Source of the DNA: a virus
Reading direction: 5' to 3' (one strand)
Length of the DNA stretch: 23,969 bases
IMG/VR virus record: IMGVR_UViG_3300028920_000265
Location: 1 to 23,969 of that record
Shown in pieces: positions 15,601 to 21,941 of the stretch. Within the stretch, counting starts at the first letter, position 1; every line of letters begins with the position of its first letter. A program made the translations under genes and the position numbers. The notes under the pieces are model-generated. The model was given only the letters and a program-made list of their open reading frames with translations, made no database searches and was not told the DNA's origin.

Positions 15601-18196
15601 TGATCCTTTGTATGGTGTGGTGTTTAACTTTGGGGATCACGGGCAGATGGATGGTCTTGGGGATGATGATCATGCGCAGTATTTATTGATTGATGGTACT
15701 CGAGCGATGACTGGGACTTTGGATATGGGTTCCAATAGTATAGATAATGTGACTTCATTGGTTGTAGGTAGCATCAACAACGGCGGGAGTGCGATTGCGG
15801 TAAGTGATAACCTTGATGCGCTTACCGATTCAGTAGAAGTATGGGCGGCAAAGTTGGGGATTGGCACAAGTGTCGTTCCTCATGGAGGTGTTGGAACTTG
15901 CTTGCTGGCGATTGAGGGCGCAAATACATCCTTCCCGAATGGGCCACACATCCAAGTGACTACTGATGCAGATGACTATCCCGTTGTCCAGTATCTTAAT
16001 TGGGGACATGATAACATCCAATGGAATTTTGATGCCTATTTTGATGGGACGGATAATATTAGCTGTGATGCGGGAAGTAATTTTCAAGTTATCAAAGTAT
16101 CGGATAGGTTCAGAATAAGATATGACACTGGGGTTGCTCAGGGTTCTGTTATATCATATAACACGGCATTTGAAATTGATCCAGCTATTGGAATAGAGTT
16201 TGGTTTACCCTTAAACGGGGACATAGCAGACCCATTGATTGTCTATGGAAATCGGGGTCGTATTGATATACGTGACGATGGAGATTCATACCCACAATTA
16301 AGTGCACTTGCTTACACACATGATAATTCAGGTTATTTGTTTGATGCTTATTACGATGGTGCGTTCAAGTCGTCAGACGCAGGAAGTAATTTTGCTTTAT
16401 ATAAAGTATCAGATACATTAGTTGTGCGATATGATTCTGGGGTTGCTCAAGGCGGGGCTGTTTCGTGGAATGTTGCATTTGCAGTGGATACGAGTGGGAA
16501 TGTAGACCTTCAAGGCAACGAACTCCAAACTGTATCAGCCATAGACAACGGCGGGAGTGCGATTGCTGTTAATGATGATTTAACCGTTGATGGCAGTATA
16601 TCTTTTGTTAATGTTGGTGACAAGATTGATTTCCCTAATTTTCTAATAGAAGAATGGGGAACCAACAGATTGATGTTCAAAAAAACAACGTCAGGAAGTG
16701 TTGGAATATTTGAGTTTTTTACACAAGATGGAGACAATACAGACCGAAATTGGATTATGATATATGGTTTGGGGAATGATACGGCAGGTGTAACAAATTC
16801 AGAAAGTCTATACATGGGTTTTGAGACTACCGGAACAGACAGATATATGGTGAAAACCTTTGCAACGGGTACTGGTTCAGCAAAACCGTTAGAGCTTACG
16901 ACATACGGGAACACAGAACAGTTATATTTAAACACGGACGGCAACGTTGGAATAGGAACGGCAACGCCGGGGACTATGCTTGAAATAGGCGATGCATCAG
17001 CTACTCCGGCCATCACACTTAATAAAAGTGGGTCAGGCACTTCGAGCATTTTATTTGATAATGGAGGAACACCTAAAGCGTTCGTGAGAAATACTGCCGT
17101 AGAAAAACTTGAGATAGGGACACAGGCGGCAACTGATCTTGATTTTTATACGAGTAATACGCTTAGAGTAACAGTTGATAGCACGGGATACGTTGCATTT
17201 CACAATAACGATTTAAGTCAGATCGCTAATATAACGATGTCCGGCAATCTTGAAATGGGTGGCGGAGAACTCCAGACCGTATCAGCCATAGACAACAATG
17301 GGAGTGCGATAGACGTAAACGACAACCTTGATTTGAGCACAAATGAAATGAGGGCAAGGGATAACAAGTGCAGGTATATGAAAAGTTATGCTACTGGTAA
17401 CACCATAATGGAGTTTGATGCTTCAGATTATATACAAATAAACGCAAGCGTTGTGAGTATGGTTTTTAACAGTGCAGACCTTGATTTGGGCGGCAACAAC
17501 CTCGACAACGTAGCCTCCATAGACAACGGCGGGAGTGCGATTGCGGCTAATGATGATCTTGATATGGCGGGTAGCGATATTAAAAATTGTCAAATCCTTG
17601 AAATAAACACAAGCGGTTGGATTCAAAGTGATACATACTTAAAGTTGTTGACTTCAGCAGGAAACAACATGATATTTGATGCTGGCGGTGAATTCAAGTG
17701 GCGCGATGTTGATGCGGCAGGAGCGGAGAGAATGATTCTTGATTCCGCAACGGGATTGCTCACAATGACAGGTGATATAGAATTAGCAGGCAACGAACTC
17801 CAAACCGTGAGCGCTCTGGATAACAACGGTTCTGCGATAACATTCAATGATGATATAACAATGGCAGACGGCAAGAGCATAAACCTTCAGGAAGATATAA
17901 CCTTCACAGGCGGTACAACCGTAAACCAGATTAAGTTTCCTGACGATCTTGCAACAGCGCTTGCGTTTGTGGAGGGTTCTACTTCGTATCTTGAGTTTTG
18001 CACTACAGACGGCTTTGAATACGTGCGCTCAAAAAGCTTTGTCCCGCTTTCTGATGATACCTATTATCTTGGCAGAAATGATGATGACCTTCCTCTTGCG
18101 TGGAAGGGACTGATACTTGCAGACCAAACAGACGGAAAATATTACAGGATTGAATTAAATAATGGTTCAATTGATGTTGTAGACTTAACTGATTAG
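12647..18196 (+). CDS. J-like tail tip / host specificity protein fused to a long repetitive tail fibre
   Basis: 1849 residues. The N-terminus resembles lambda gpI-type proteins (ILLVNGEAWGRNQW ... VIFVELPGGAG) and is followed by a hydrophobic segment (~75-95). Residues ~115-700 are J-like baseplate-hub domains: LRLGQPFTEHFGRLQAYPDL, DNDQYLYFLGILGVGEYSVEEV, RAVMTGLRGYG, and the DDDVYG end of the hub. Three fibronectin-III-like domains follow (~705-985). At ~998, DHGQMDGLGDDDHAQYLLID plus MTGTLDMG.NSIDNV is a fibre motif widely shared by phages. From ~1035 on it is a repetitive fibre with a duplicated ~105-residue block and five GNELQTVSAIDNGGSAIAVNDDL-like repeats, then a NVGIGTATPG motif, and it ends in DDTYYLGRNDDDLPLAWKGL. 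It should bind the receptor. I see no S74 peptidase. Lambda J is ~1130 residues, so the fibre is an appended extension. Confidence 0.88.
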   Translation: MKIHYSTNPLAPGFQTTMFDVPDGSSPNSAIEILDWNFQQPTILLVNGEAWGRNQWNTALPESSNVIFVELPGGAGAVLAVISILLTAYSLYYFSTLDTDVPEYGTPDSLSSFSTGSNRLRLGQPFTEHFGRLQAYPDLVQQPYIQNIDNDQYLYFLGILGVGEYSVEEVYIANTPLEDYADCEYNIVEPGGALSLVPNLVWTCNAATGRELDVEYFPYVVTPPLTSVYSLEYDITFPGGLVRYNSKGKIKNQSVTVETEVRTVDNAGAPISEWTALETRTFTAASKDPKRYSNDIAVPLGAGRYQFRIRRTTAASESSRVIDRAVMTGLRGYGAEHPDYGDVTLVEAKLKAQDQLGSGAASQINVVATRKLYEVQSAGFGGVLTATQSVVDAVAYMVTAENGGQQSNSLLNFSELEAVRAALETADYSFNFRFGGRLSVMDAAAKAAACGLCAPCMPGGEFALILHENHETPSCMYTHDNIRDLKVTVAPRTPDNPTAIEMRYIDPDTWVQESIFCYDEDGSEDTPLDITLDGCANRQQAFEVGMFAYLHEKLERTTVSFVTDLSGYIPSLLSKILVPNKTTTWSASGLILSVDGTNIWLSDPVDFEDEDDGQLYITKEDGTVLGPYTVTPSGSNHCVVGSTALLNTLADDGMKASRWLFGLETDEPLMVRVTSIAPQERNSIQISGSMIDDDVYGAPGDAPEIEEGSGEAALLTGVSLEQLGEDSSGNYELRLTWSGSAVSVRIELDEGDSAGYVVLEDEYTSHVYEFETTENDISVRVTPYNESGIQAGEAVIRTITTISAPTGLTIEVDSDGNINIDWDDDSDADEYLVALYVDDVEVDNQTVTESFLEIELADIITLGGPWPEFDVYVWSLLDGEQSAPAMETEILDPLPAPAEVTFEDRLENGLMIGWSEVTSAVSYVLCHSTSLDSDGDFVPTDENVVYEGALPQAHIIELVMDGITQHGFKVAAQQYGHPIDELDFSDPLYGVVFNFGDHGQMDGLGDDDHAQYLLIDGTRAMTGTLDMGSNSIDNVTSLVVGSINNGGSAIAVSDNLDALTDSVEVWAAKLGIGTSVVPHGGVGTCLLAIEGANTSFPNGPHIQVTTDADDYPVVQYLNWGHDNIQWNFDAYFDGTDNISCDAGSNFQVIKVSDRFRIRYDTGVAQGSVISYNTAFEIDPAIGIEFGLPLNGDIADPLIVYGNRGRIDIRDDGDSYPQLSALAYTHDNSGYLFDAYYDGAFKSSDAGSNFALYKVSDTLVVRYDSGVAQGGAVSWNVAFAVDTSGNVDLQGNELQTVSAIDNGGSAIAVNDDLTVDGSISFVNVGDKIDFPNFLIEEWGTNRLMFKKTTSGSVGIFEFFTQDGDNTDRNWIMIYGLGNDTAGVTNSESLYMGFETTGTDRYMVKTFATGTGSAKPLELTTYGNTEQLYLNTDGNVGIGTATPGTMLEIGDASATPAITLNKSGSGTSSILFDNGGTPKAFVRNTAVEKLEIGTQAATDLDFYTSNTLRVTVDSTGYVAFHNNDLSQIANITMSGNLEMGGGELQTVSAIDNNGSAIDVNDNLDLSTNEMRARDNKCRYMKSYATGNTIMEFDASDYIQINASVVSMVFNSADLDLGGNNLDNVASIDNGGSAIAANDDLDMAGSDIKNCQILEINTSGWIQSDTYLKLLTSAGNNMIFDAGGEFKWRDVDAAGAERMILDSATGLLTMTGDIELAGNELQTVSALDNNGSAITFNDDITMADGKSINLQEDITFTGGTTVNQIKFPDDLATALAFVEGSTSYLEFCTTDGFEYVRSKSFVPLSDDTYYLGRNDDDLPLAWKGLILADQTDGKYYRIELNNGSIDVVDLTD
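15777..17850 (+). repeat. Five interspersed fibre repeats (IDNGGSAIAVNDDL type)
   Basis: A 21-nt core (ACAACGGCGGGAGTGCGATTG) is exact at 15777-15797, 16545-16565 and 17523-17543, with diverged copies at 17292-17312 and near 17824-17844. Around the core, 16511-16578, about 17263-17330 and about 17789-17855 share a longer block encoding (G)NELQTVSA(I/L)DNNGSAI. Spacings are about 768, 747, 231 and 301 nt. Each copy is followed by a new fibre segment, so the repeats look like module boundaries of the fibre shaft. Confidence 0.85.
16031..16491 (+). repeat. Internal duplication in the tail fibre
   Basis: The segments at about 16031-16182 and 16342-16491 encode related ~50-residue blocks: FDAY(F/Y)DG..., DAGSNF...KVSD..., VRYDSGVAQG / IRYDTGVAQG, then S(Y/W)N.AF.(I/V)D. 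The copies have clearly diverged at DNA level, so this duplication is older than the 21-nt repeats. Confidence 0.8.
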
Positions 18197-18205
18197 GAGT
18201 TAAAA

Positions 18206-18493
18206 ATGAAAAAGGAAAACACACTGGAAGGAACGCCGTACAGGGGAATGTTTGACCCTACAAACGGCGTGAGCGTTTTGAACTTCAGGGGAGCAGGGAA
18301 TATACAGATCAAGGCTGAAGATGCTTCACCTGAACTGCTTACAAAGGCAAAGGCGTTTTTCTCACAGCTTGCAATGGAAGTGGGCTGTATGACAGAGGAC
18401 GAAAAGACGGATTTAACAAGCATTGAAAAGGAAGTCAATGACACCGTACAGTCTGTACTTGACGCAAAGGCAGAGCCAGCGGAAAAAGAGTGA
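18206..18493 (+). CDS. Small unknown protein downstream of the fibre
   Basis: 95 residues; the start is well supported by AGGAG (18195-18199) overlapping the J stop. The N-terminal half (EGTPYRGMFDPTNGVSVLNFRGAGNIQIKAED) looks beta-rich. The C-terminal half (SPELLTKAKAFFSQLAMEVGCM, then an acidic Lys/Glu helix) looks helical. I do not recognise a family. Its codon use (frequent AAC, ACA, ATA, GGC) is like the 3' end of the fibre gene and unlike the upstream tail genes, so the two probably arrived together. It could be a fibre-associated or fibre assembly protein, by position only. Confidence 0.6.
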   Translation: MKKENTLEGTPYRGMFDPTNGVSVLNFRGAGNIQIKAEDASPELLTKAKAFFSQLAMEVGCMTEDEKTDLTSIEKEVNDTVQSVLDAKAEPAEKE

Positions 18494-18550
18494 AATGCTG
18501 AAAAATCTTACATTTGAGCAATTTTTAACTTTATTTTGAAGGACGATGAA

Positions 18551-19009
18551 ATGGATGAAAACAAAGACGTACAGAAAAAGACAAAAGAAACGAAAACAGA
18601 AGCGGAAGAAACGAAAACAAAGGAGAAAAAGATTTCAATATTCACTCTCAGTTCTCCTCTGAGTAATCTTGCTACTGCTTTGCAGAAAGCTTCTAGCCAA
18701 TCATTTGGCTATGAAGCTGATAAACAACTTTATCGCCTCCTCAAAGAAATTCGCGGTAAATGTGAGGAGTACACCGAGATGAAAGATAAAATTATTAAAA
18801 ATCACGGCGTCCAGAAAAACGGTATGGTATTACTTCAGGGAGAAGGGATCAAACTGTTTGCTACTCTTAATGATGATCTTGGAGCGCAGGAGGTGGTGCT
18901 AGAGCATGCCCCAATTAAAATAGGGACATTTCCTGCTGGGGTGAGTGCGGGGGACATGCTGTTGTTAGAAGACAATGGAATTTTCAGGATTGATGAAAAA
19001 GGAAAGTGA
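18551..19009 (+). CDS. Unknown protein with charged N-terminus (weak DUF1617-like resemblance)
   Basis: 152 residues from ATG 18551, 6 nt after AAGGA; a TTG at 18536 is less likely. Residues 1-28 are almost only Lys/Glu/Thr (KKTKETKTEAEETKTKEKK), a disordered tail. The rest (ADKQLYRLLKEIRGKCEEYTEMKDKIIKNHG ... LNDDLGAQEVVLEHAPIKIGTFPAGVSAGDMLLLEDNGIF) follows the layout of a common phage family: a helix ending in Y-G/H-G, then 'F....N.LL..EV.L...PI......SA.D...L'. That family is often annotated as hypothetical or DUF1617. Function unknown. Its stop overlaps the start of a small membrane ORF. Confidence 0.6.
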   Translation: MDENKDVQKKTKETKTEAEETKTKEKKISIFTLSSPLSNLATALQKASSQSFGYEADKQLYRLLKEIRGKCEEYTEMKDKIIKNHGVQKNGMVLLQGEGIKLFATLNDDLGAQEVVLEHAPIKIGTFPAGVSAGDMLLLEDNGIFRIDEKGK

Positions 19010-19119
19010 TGAAGACTGATCGGGACAGCCTTTCTGGACGAGATTGCTATTTGTTCATTGCGCTGGGATTCCTTGCATTAATATGTGTGATTGCTGCCCA
19101 GTGTTCTTATAATGGTTAA
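19009..19119 (+). CDS. Small single-pass membrane protein, 36 residues
   Basis: The ATG at 19009 overlaps the previous stop (TGATG) and has AGGA 6 nt upstream. The product is a short charged N-terminus (MKTDRDSLSGRD), one transmembrane segment (CYLFIALGFLALICVIAAQC) and a four-residue tail. Coupling, ribosome site and clear membrane topology argue that it is real. Next to a lipoprotein and a second membrane protein it may belong to a lysis cassette (holin, antiholin or spanin-like), but no family is recognisable. Confidence 0.5.
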   Translation: MKTDRDSLSGRDCYLFIALGFLALICVIAAQCSYNG

Positions 19120-19140
19120 AACTTTTTAAAGGAGATGGAA

Positions 19141-19626
19141 ATGAAAATGACTATTATATTAGTGTTAATTGTGAGCTGTATAGTGGGCGTGGGATGCGCT
19201 CCCCAGAGCGTTAAACAATCCCTTGATATGGGGCGAAGTGCAATTGTCTATGCGAAGGTAAATAACACGCAGCCCGAGCTTGAGAAGCCATTGGATGATG
19301 CAGATATTTTACTTGAACCTGTTGCGCTCAATATCGGAAAGCCTAACACGCCTCAGATATATACTCCCGACATAAATGCTCAGATCATAGCAAGCCAAGC
19401 AGAACTGGAACAGAGATTCAGAAATATGATTCAAGGATTCATGGCTGATCTTACTGCGCAGATTCCTGTCATTGGCAATAAGATCGCGGAAGGCATTAAA
19501 CCTCCTGAGGATGAACCATTTGACATTATGAATTTACTCGCTATGCTGTCCGCAGTCATAGCTGGCATAGGCGGGTCAAAAGCGTCTGGGGCACTCGCAA
19601 AAAAAGTAGTTAAGAAAAAGGAATAA
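19141..19626 (+). CDS. Probable lipoprotein of unknown function (possible outer spanin or lysis/exclusion role)
   Basis: 161 residues from ATG 19141 (6 nt after AAAGGAG; the ATG at 19135 is too close). A lipoprotein-type signal (MKMTIILVLIVSCIVGVGCAP) ends at Cys19. The -3 position is Gly rather than Leu/Val, so the lipobox is imperfect. The mature protein is proline- and charge-rich, then has helical, Gln-rich AQIIASQAELEQRFRNMIQGFMADLTAQIP and a second hydrophobic Gly/Ala stretch (IMNLLAMLSAVIAGIGGSKASGAL), ending in KKVVKKKE. Such a two-ended protein could bridge membranes or sit in the outer membrane. Phage lipoproteins serve as outer spanins or block superinfection. Which applies here is unknown. 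Confidence 0.6.
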   Translation: MKMTIILVLIVSCIVGVGCAPQSVKQSLDMGRSAIVYAKVNNTQPELEKPLDDADILLEPVALNIGKPNTPQIYTPDINAQIIASQAELEQRFRNMIQGFMADLTAQIPVIGNKIAEGIKPPEDEPFDIMNLLAMLSAVIAGIGGSKASGALAKKVVKKKE

Positions 19627-19628
19627 TC

Positions 19629-19913
19629 ATGGATGAAGGCAACTCAATTAAAGACATGCTGAATGGCACGGAACCAAAAGACTCCGATATGAGATTAGTA
19701 TTTGGTTGCCTTAAAATACTTGGGCGTGAAATGCAAGAAATAAAAGAACTGTTTTTTATTAAGCAGGATGCGTGCGATGAGAAATTTGCAGAGATTGATA
19801 AAAGAACATTGAAACTTTCCCTGAAGATATTTGGAATAATGCTTTTGGGATCGTGTTTGTTTTCTTTGATAATTGCTTTTGTGCCTCCATTGCTTGCTGT
19901 CTTGTTCAAATAG
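19629..19913 (+). CDS. Small membrane protein with amphipathic helix and C-terminal anchor (XhlA/holin-like topology)
   Basis: 94 residues; AAGGA lies 6 nt before the ATG. Residues ~20-63 form a charged helix (MQEIKELFFIKQDACDEKFAEID), followed by a C-terminal hydrophobic segment (FGIMLLGSCLFSLIIAFVPPLLAVLF). The plan 'helix with regularly spaced charges, then a single C-terminal transmembrane segment' is that of haemolysin XhlA-like phage proteins, which act with holins. This is topology only; I cannot claim homology. It lies between the lipoprotein and the nucleotidyltransferase gene. Confidence 0.6.
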   Translation: MDEGNSIKDMLNGTEPKDSDMRLVFGCLKILGREMQEIKELFFIKQDACDEKFAEIDKRTLKLSLKIFGIMLLGSCLFSLIIAFVPPLLAVLFK

Positions 19914-19922
19914 GAGAGAAAG

Positions 19923-20432
19923 ATGGGCAAGGTAAAAAGCCTCCAGTACCTTCAGAACAAGCGCCTCGAATGGTCGGACAAAATCGTGGCCACAACTAAT
20001 GGCGCGTTCGATCTCCTGCACAAAGGTCATATTTATATATTTGAGACCGCGAAAAAACAAAGCGATATTCTGGTTGTGGGGGTCAACTCTGACGCTTCAA
20101 TCCGCCAATACAAGAGCCCAACTCGCCCGATAAATACCTTGTTAGATAGGTTAGCAGTTTTGGAAGCGATTGAGCATATTGATTATCTGGTGGTGTTTGA
20201 GGAGCTGGATCCAAGAGCCTTTCTGCAGGCAATTGCTCCTGATAAGCATTTCAAAAGCCGGGAAGGTTACAAGGGTATAGAGGAGGATGTGATTGCCCGC
20301 AAAAGAATTCACCTGCTTGATGACATCCCCAATTACAGCTCTACTCGATTATTTAAGCGCCTGTATGACGACTTGATTTATCAGGACATGCAAAGGGGTG
20401 AAAAGCTTCCCGGGGCGGATTTTCTGGAATAG
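19923..20432 (+). CDS. RfaE2/HldE-C-type nucleotidyltransferase (heptose-1-phosphate adenylyltransferase-like)
   Basis: 169 residues; AGGAGAG lies just before the ATG. TTNGAFDLLHKGHIYIF (24-40) carries the HxGH nucleotide-transfer motif (HKGH, 33-36). VVGVNSDASIRQYKSPTRPI (51-70) followed by N71 and DR, DYLVVFEELDP (87-97), and a C-terminal YSSTRLFKRL (138-147, the [ST]-S-T-x-L motif) are diagnostic of the RfaE domain II/HldE C-terminal family. In bacteria these convert D-glycero-D-manno-heptose 1-phosphate to ADP-heptose for LPS and other glycans. The kinase half of HldE is absent. Related cytidylyltransferases share the motifs, but the NSD.SIR..K.P.RP(I)N string favours the RfaE type. It could feed the GT9-like protein encoded at 4194. 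Confidence 0.85.
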   Translation: MGKVKSLQYLQNKRLEWSDKIVATTNGAFDLLHKGHIYIFETAKKQSDILVVGVNSDASIRQYKSPTRPINTLLDRLAVLEAIEHIDYLVVFEELDPRAFLQAIAPDKHFKSREGYKGIEEDVIARKRIHLLDDIPNYSSTRLFKRLYDDLIYQDMQRGEKLPGADFLE

Positions 20433-20481
20433 TGGGGAAGGCTCAATTTGACGGCTTTGTAGGACACGCCAGGAGGGAATA

Positions 20482-20517
20482 AAAAAGGGACACCCATACG
20501 TTCGGATGTCCCTTTTT
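20482..20517. terminator. Bidirectional intrinsic terminator between convergent operons
   Basis: Arms AAAAAGGGACA (20482-20492) and TGTCCCTTTTT (20507-20517) are perfectly complementary over 11 bp. Two more C-G pairs lie beyond a single mismatch, with a small loop around ATACGTTC. The T-run ends the hairpin on the plus strand, and the A-run gives the same on the minus strand. It lies 50 nt after the nucleotidyltransferase stop and 18 nt beyond the stop of the converging minus-strand gene. Confidence 0.93.
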
Positions 20518-20535
20518 AACAGAGAGAAGGATTAT

Positions 20536-21357
20536 TTAAAAGCCGTCCCCAACAGGCTCTGTTTCCTCCTTTGCAGCATCATACCGATGTTCCACCTGTC
20601 CCTCTATGACAGTTTTATGAAACTGTTTCGCTGCTGCGTACAGATCAGCTTTCTTTACAAATCCATTCAGCTCAAAATGCCATCCATGCCATGATCCCTT
20701 GTCATTGCTTTCCGGAACAGTTGTTGCCTTTACTAAATTAGCAAAAGTAGGCGGAGTAATCAACTGACCCCCAGAGTCTACCTTTACAGAAGCCAGCGCT
20801 GTCATCAGCGCCCGGGATTTCTTAATCTGGGTGGAGCTGAGGGAGATAAGTGCCTGGGTCCAGAGCCCTGTTTTTGAATCCACGATCAGCACATAATGAT
20901 TCCGGGTGTCAGCGATGCGATCAGATTCATCTGGATCAACAGCTCCATTTTTATCCGGCACATAGAGTTTTCCTCGGCGCTCTATTATTTCTCCTTCCTG
21001 GCGCATGCGGTTAACATCTTCAGGAAGCAGCTCGCCCTGAAAACCTTGACTTTCAGACCAGCGAAGAAACACGCGTCTGTAAGCACACGGAATGATAATG
21101 ACGCCGTCTTTCCCGTCAATCAGATTCCGGGTAATGTTCTCAAACAGCATCCCGGCTTTCGCACCTTCAATCGCCACGCCAGAGGATTCATCCACCTGCG
21201 GAGAGAGCTTCTGAAGAATCATCAGAAACGGTATAGCAAAGCTTTCCGCCCCTGTACCTTCCATCCCGGCTCCCGCATCTCCAGCAAACAAGCTCGTGGG
21301 ATCAGCGAGGGCTTTGGTCTGTTCATCTACCTTTGCAACTTCTTTTTTCTTAGCCAT
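20536..21357 (-). CDS. Conserved phage DNA-metabolism protein, possibly ssDNA-binding-like
   Basis: 273 residues; the ATG (complement of 21355-21357) follows AAAGGAG. The N-terminus is a Lys/Glu helix (MAKKKEVAKVDEQTKALADP), then a Gly/Ala linker, then ESFAIPFLMILQKLSPQVDESS (~38-60) and KAGMLFENITRNLIDGKDGVIIIPCAYRRVFLRW. This is a recognisable pattern of phage proteins of ~250-300 residues (IPF....Q..SP, then an I.G.....VI.....R...W strand) that lie beside replication genes. The C-terminus is acidic (AAKEETEPVGDGF), as in many single-strand DNA-binding proteins. The binding role is inferred from the acidic tail and neighbours, not from a certain OB-fold motif. Confidence 0.6.
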   Translation of the reverse strand: MAKKKEVAKVDEQTKALADPTSLFAGDAGAGMEGTGAESFAIPFLMILQKLSPQVDESSGVAIEGAKAGMLFENITRNLIDGKDGVIIIPCAYRRVFLRWSESQGFQGELLPEDVNRMRQEGEIIERRGKLYVPDKNGAVDPDESDRIADTRNHYVLIVDSKTGLWTQALISLSSTQIKKSRALMTALASVKVDSGGQLITPPTFANLVKATTVPESNDKGSWHGWHFELNGFVKKADLYAAAKQFHKTVIEGQVEHRYDAAKEETEPVGDGF

Positions 21358-21395
21358 TGTAAAATCTCCTTTATAGATTTGGCTGTGGCAGGAAA

Positions 21396-21926
21396 CTATT
21401 TCTTGCCTTTTTTAATTTTGACTTTGCTGTAAGGGTGAATTGAAAATAGATCAAAGGGTACAGCTTCCCCCTTTTCCATTTCTTCTTTGATAAACTTTTT
21501 AAGAGTGGCCGCATGCACGTTCTCCACCATTTCCCGGTCAATAACAACCTCCTCTCTTTCTGCTTCTTCAGCCATGCGGTCGGCTAACCTAAGCGCCAGC
21601 GCTCTGTCCTCGCGGTTAAATAATACCTCCAGTTTAGTTTTGATTAAACCGCCAAATCCATTCTCATCCAGCCACGCCATTGCAGCCGGGCGGTTTGCAT
21701 TGGTGATGCCGCATGAGATTTCATCTGTCAGCTCGATTATCCGTCCATCCTTCATGGTAAAGGAAGTGAACCCCACTTCCCTCATTAGCTCAGGCAAATC
21801 CTCTTGCTCAAGACGCGTCAATTCGCGTTTGGTTTCATCGAGCTCATCTGTCAGCTCCTTTACCCGGTCTTTGGTAGCGAGTAGCTGCTTTGCCATTGCC
21901 ATAATCCGTTCCAATGATTCGCTCAT
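21396..21926 (-). CDS. Conserved phage protein with N-terminal coiled coil, unknown function
   Basis: 176 residues, preceded on its strand by AAAGGAGAG. Residues ~1-50 (AKQLLATKDRVKELTDELDETKRELTRLEQEDLPELMREVG) form a heptad-like coiled coil. A middle beta segment (FTSFTMKDGRIIELTDEISCGI) comes next, then NRPAAMAWLDENGFGGLIKTKLEV. The C-terminus has VHAATLKKFIKEEMEKGEAVPFDLFSIHPYSKVKIK. This 'coiled coil, WL...G...LIK, then ATLK.F(I/V)+E...G...P.D.F' architecture recurs in phage replication regions next to ssDNA-binding-like proteins. No activity is known to me. It lies in the same operon as the helicase, 15 nt after the previous gene. Confidence 0.6.
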   Translation of the reverse strand: MSESLERIMAMAKQLLATKDRVKELTDELDETKRELTRLEQEDLPELMREVGFTSFTMKDGRIIELTDEISCGITNANRPAAMAWLDENGFGGLIKTKLEVLFNREDRALALRLADRMAEEAEREEVVIDREMVENVHAATLKKFIKEEMEKGEAVPFDLFSIHPYSKVKIKKGKK

Positions 21927-21941
21927 GTCTCTCTCCTTTCT

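Noticed and set aside
16510-17049. A 179-residue minus-strand ORF in the fibre region
   Set aside because: It is antisense to the repetitive fibre. Its length is explained by the Gly/Asn/Asp-rich coding of the real gene.
18495-18539. A 14-residue ORF (MLKNLTFEQFLTLF) ahead of the gene at 18551, possible leader peptide
   Set aside because: It has no good ribosome site and shows no attenuator-like hairpins. It is too short to support beyond chance.
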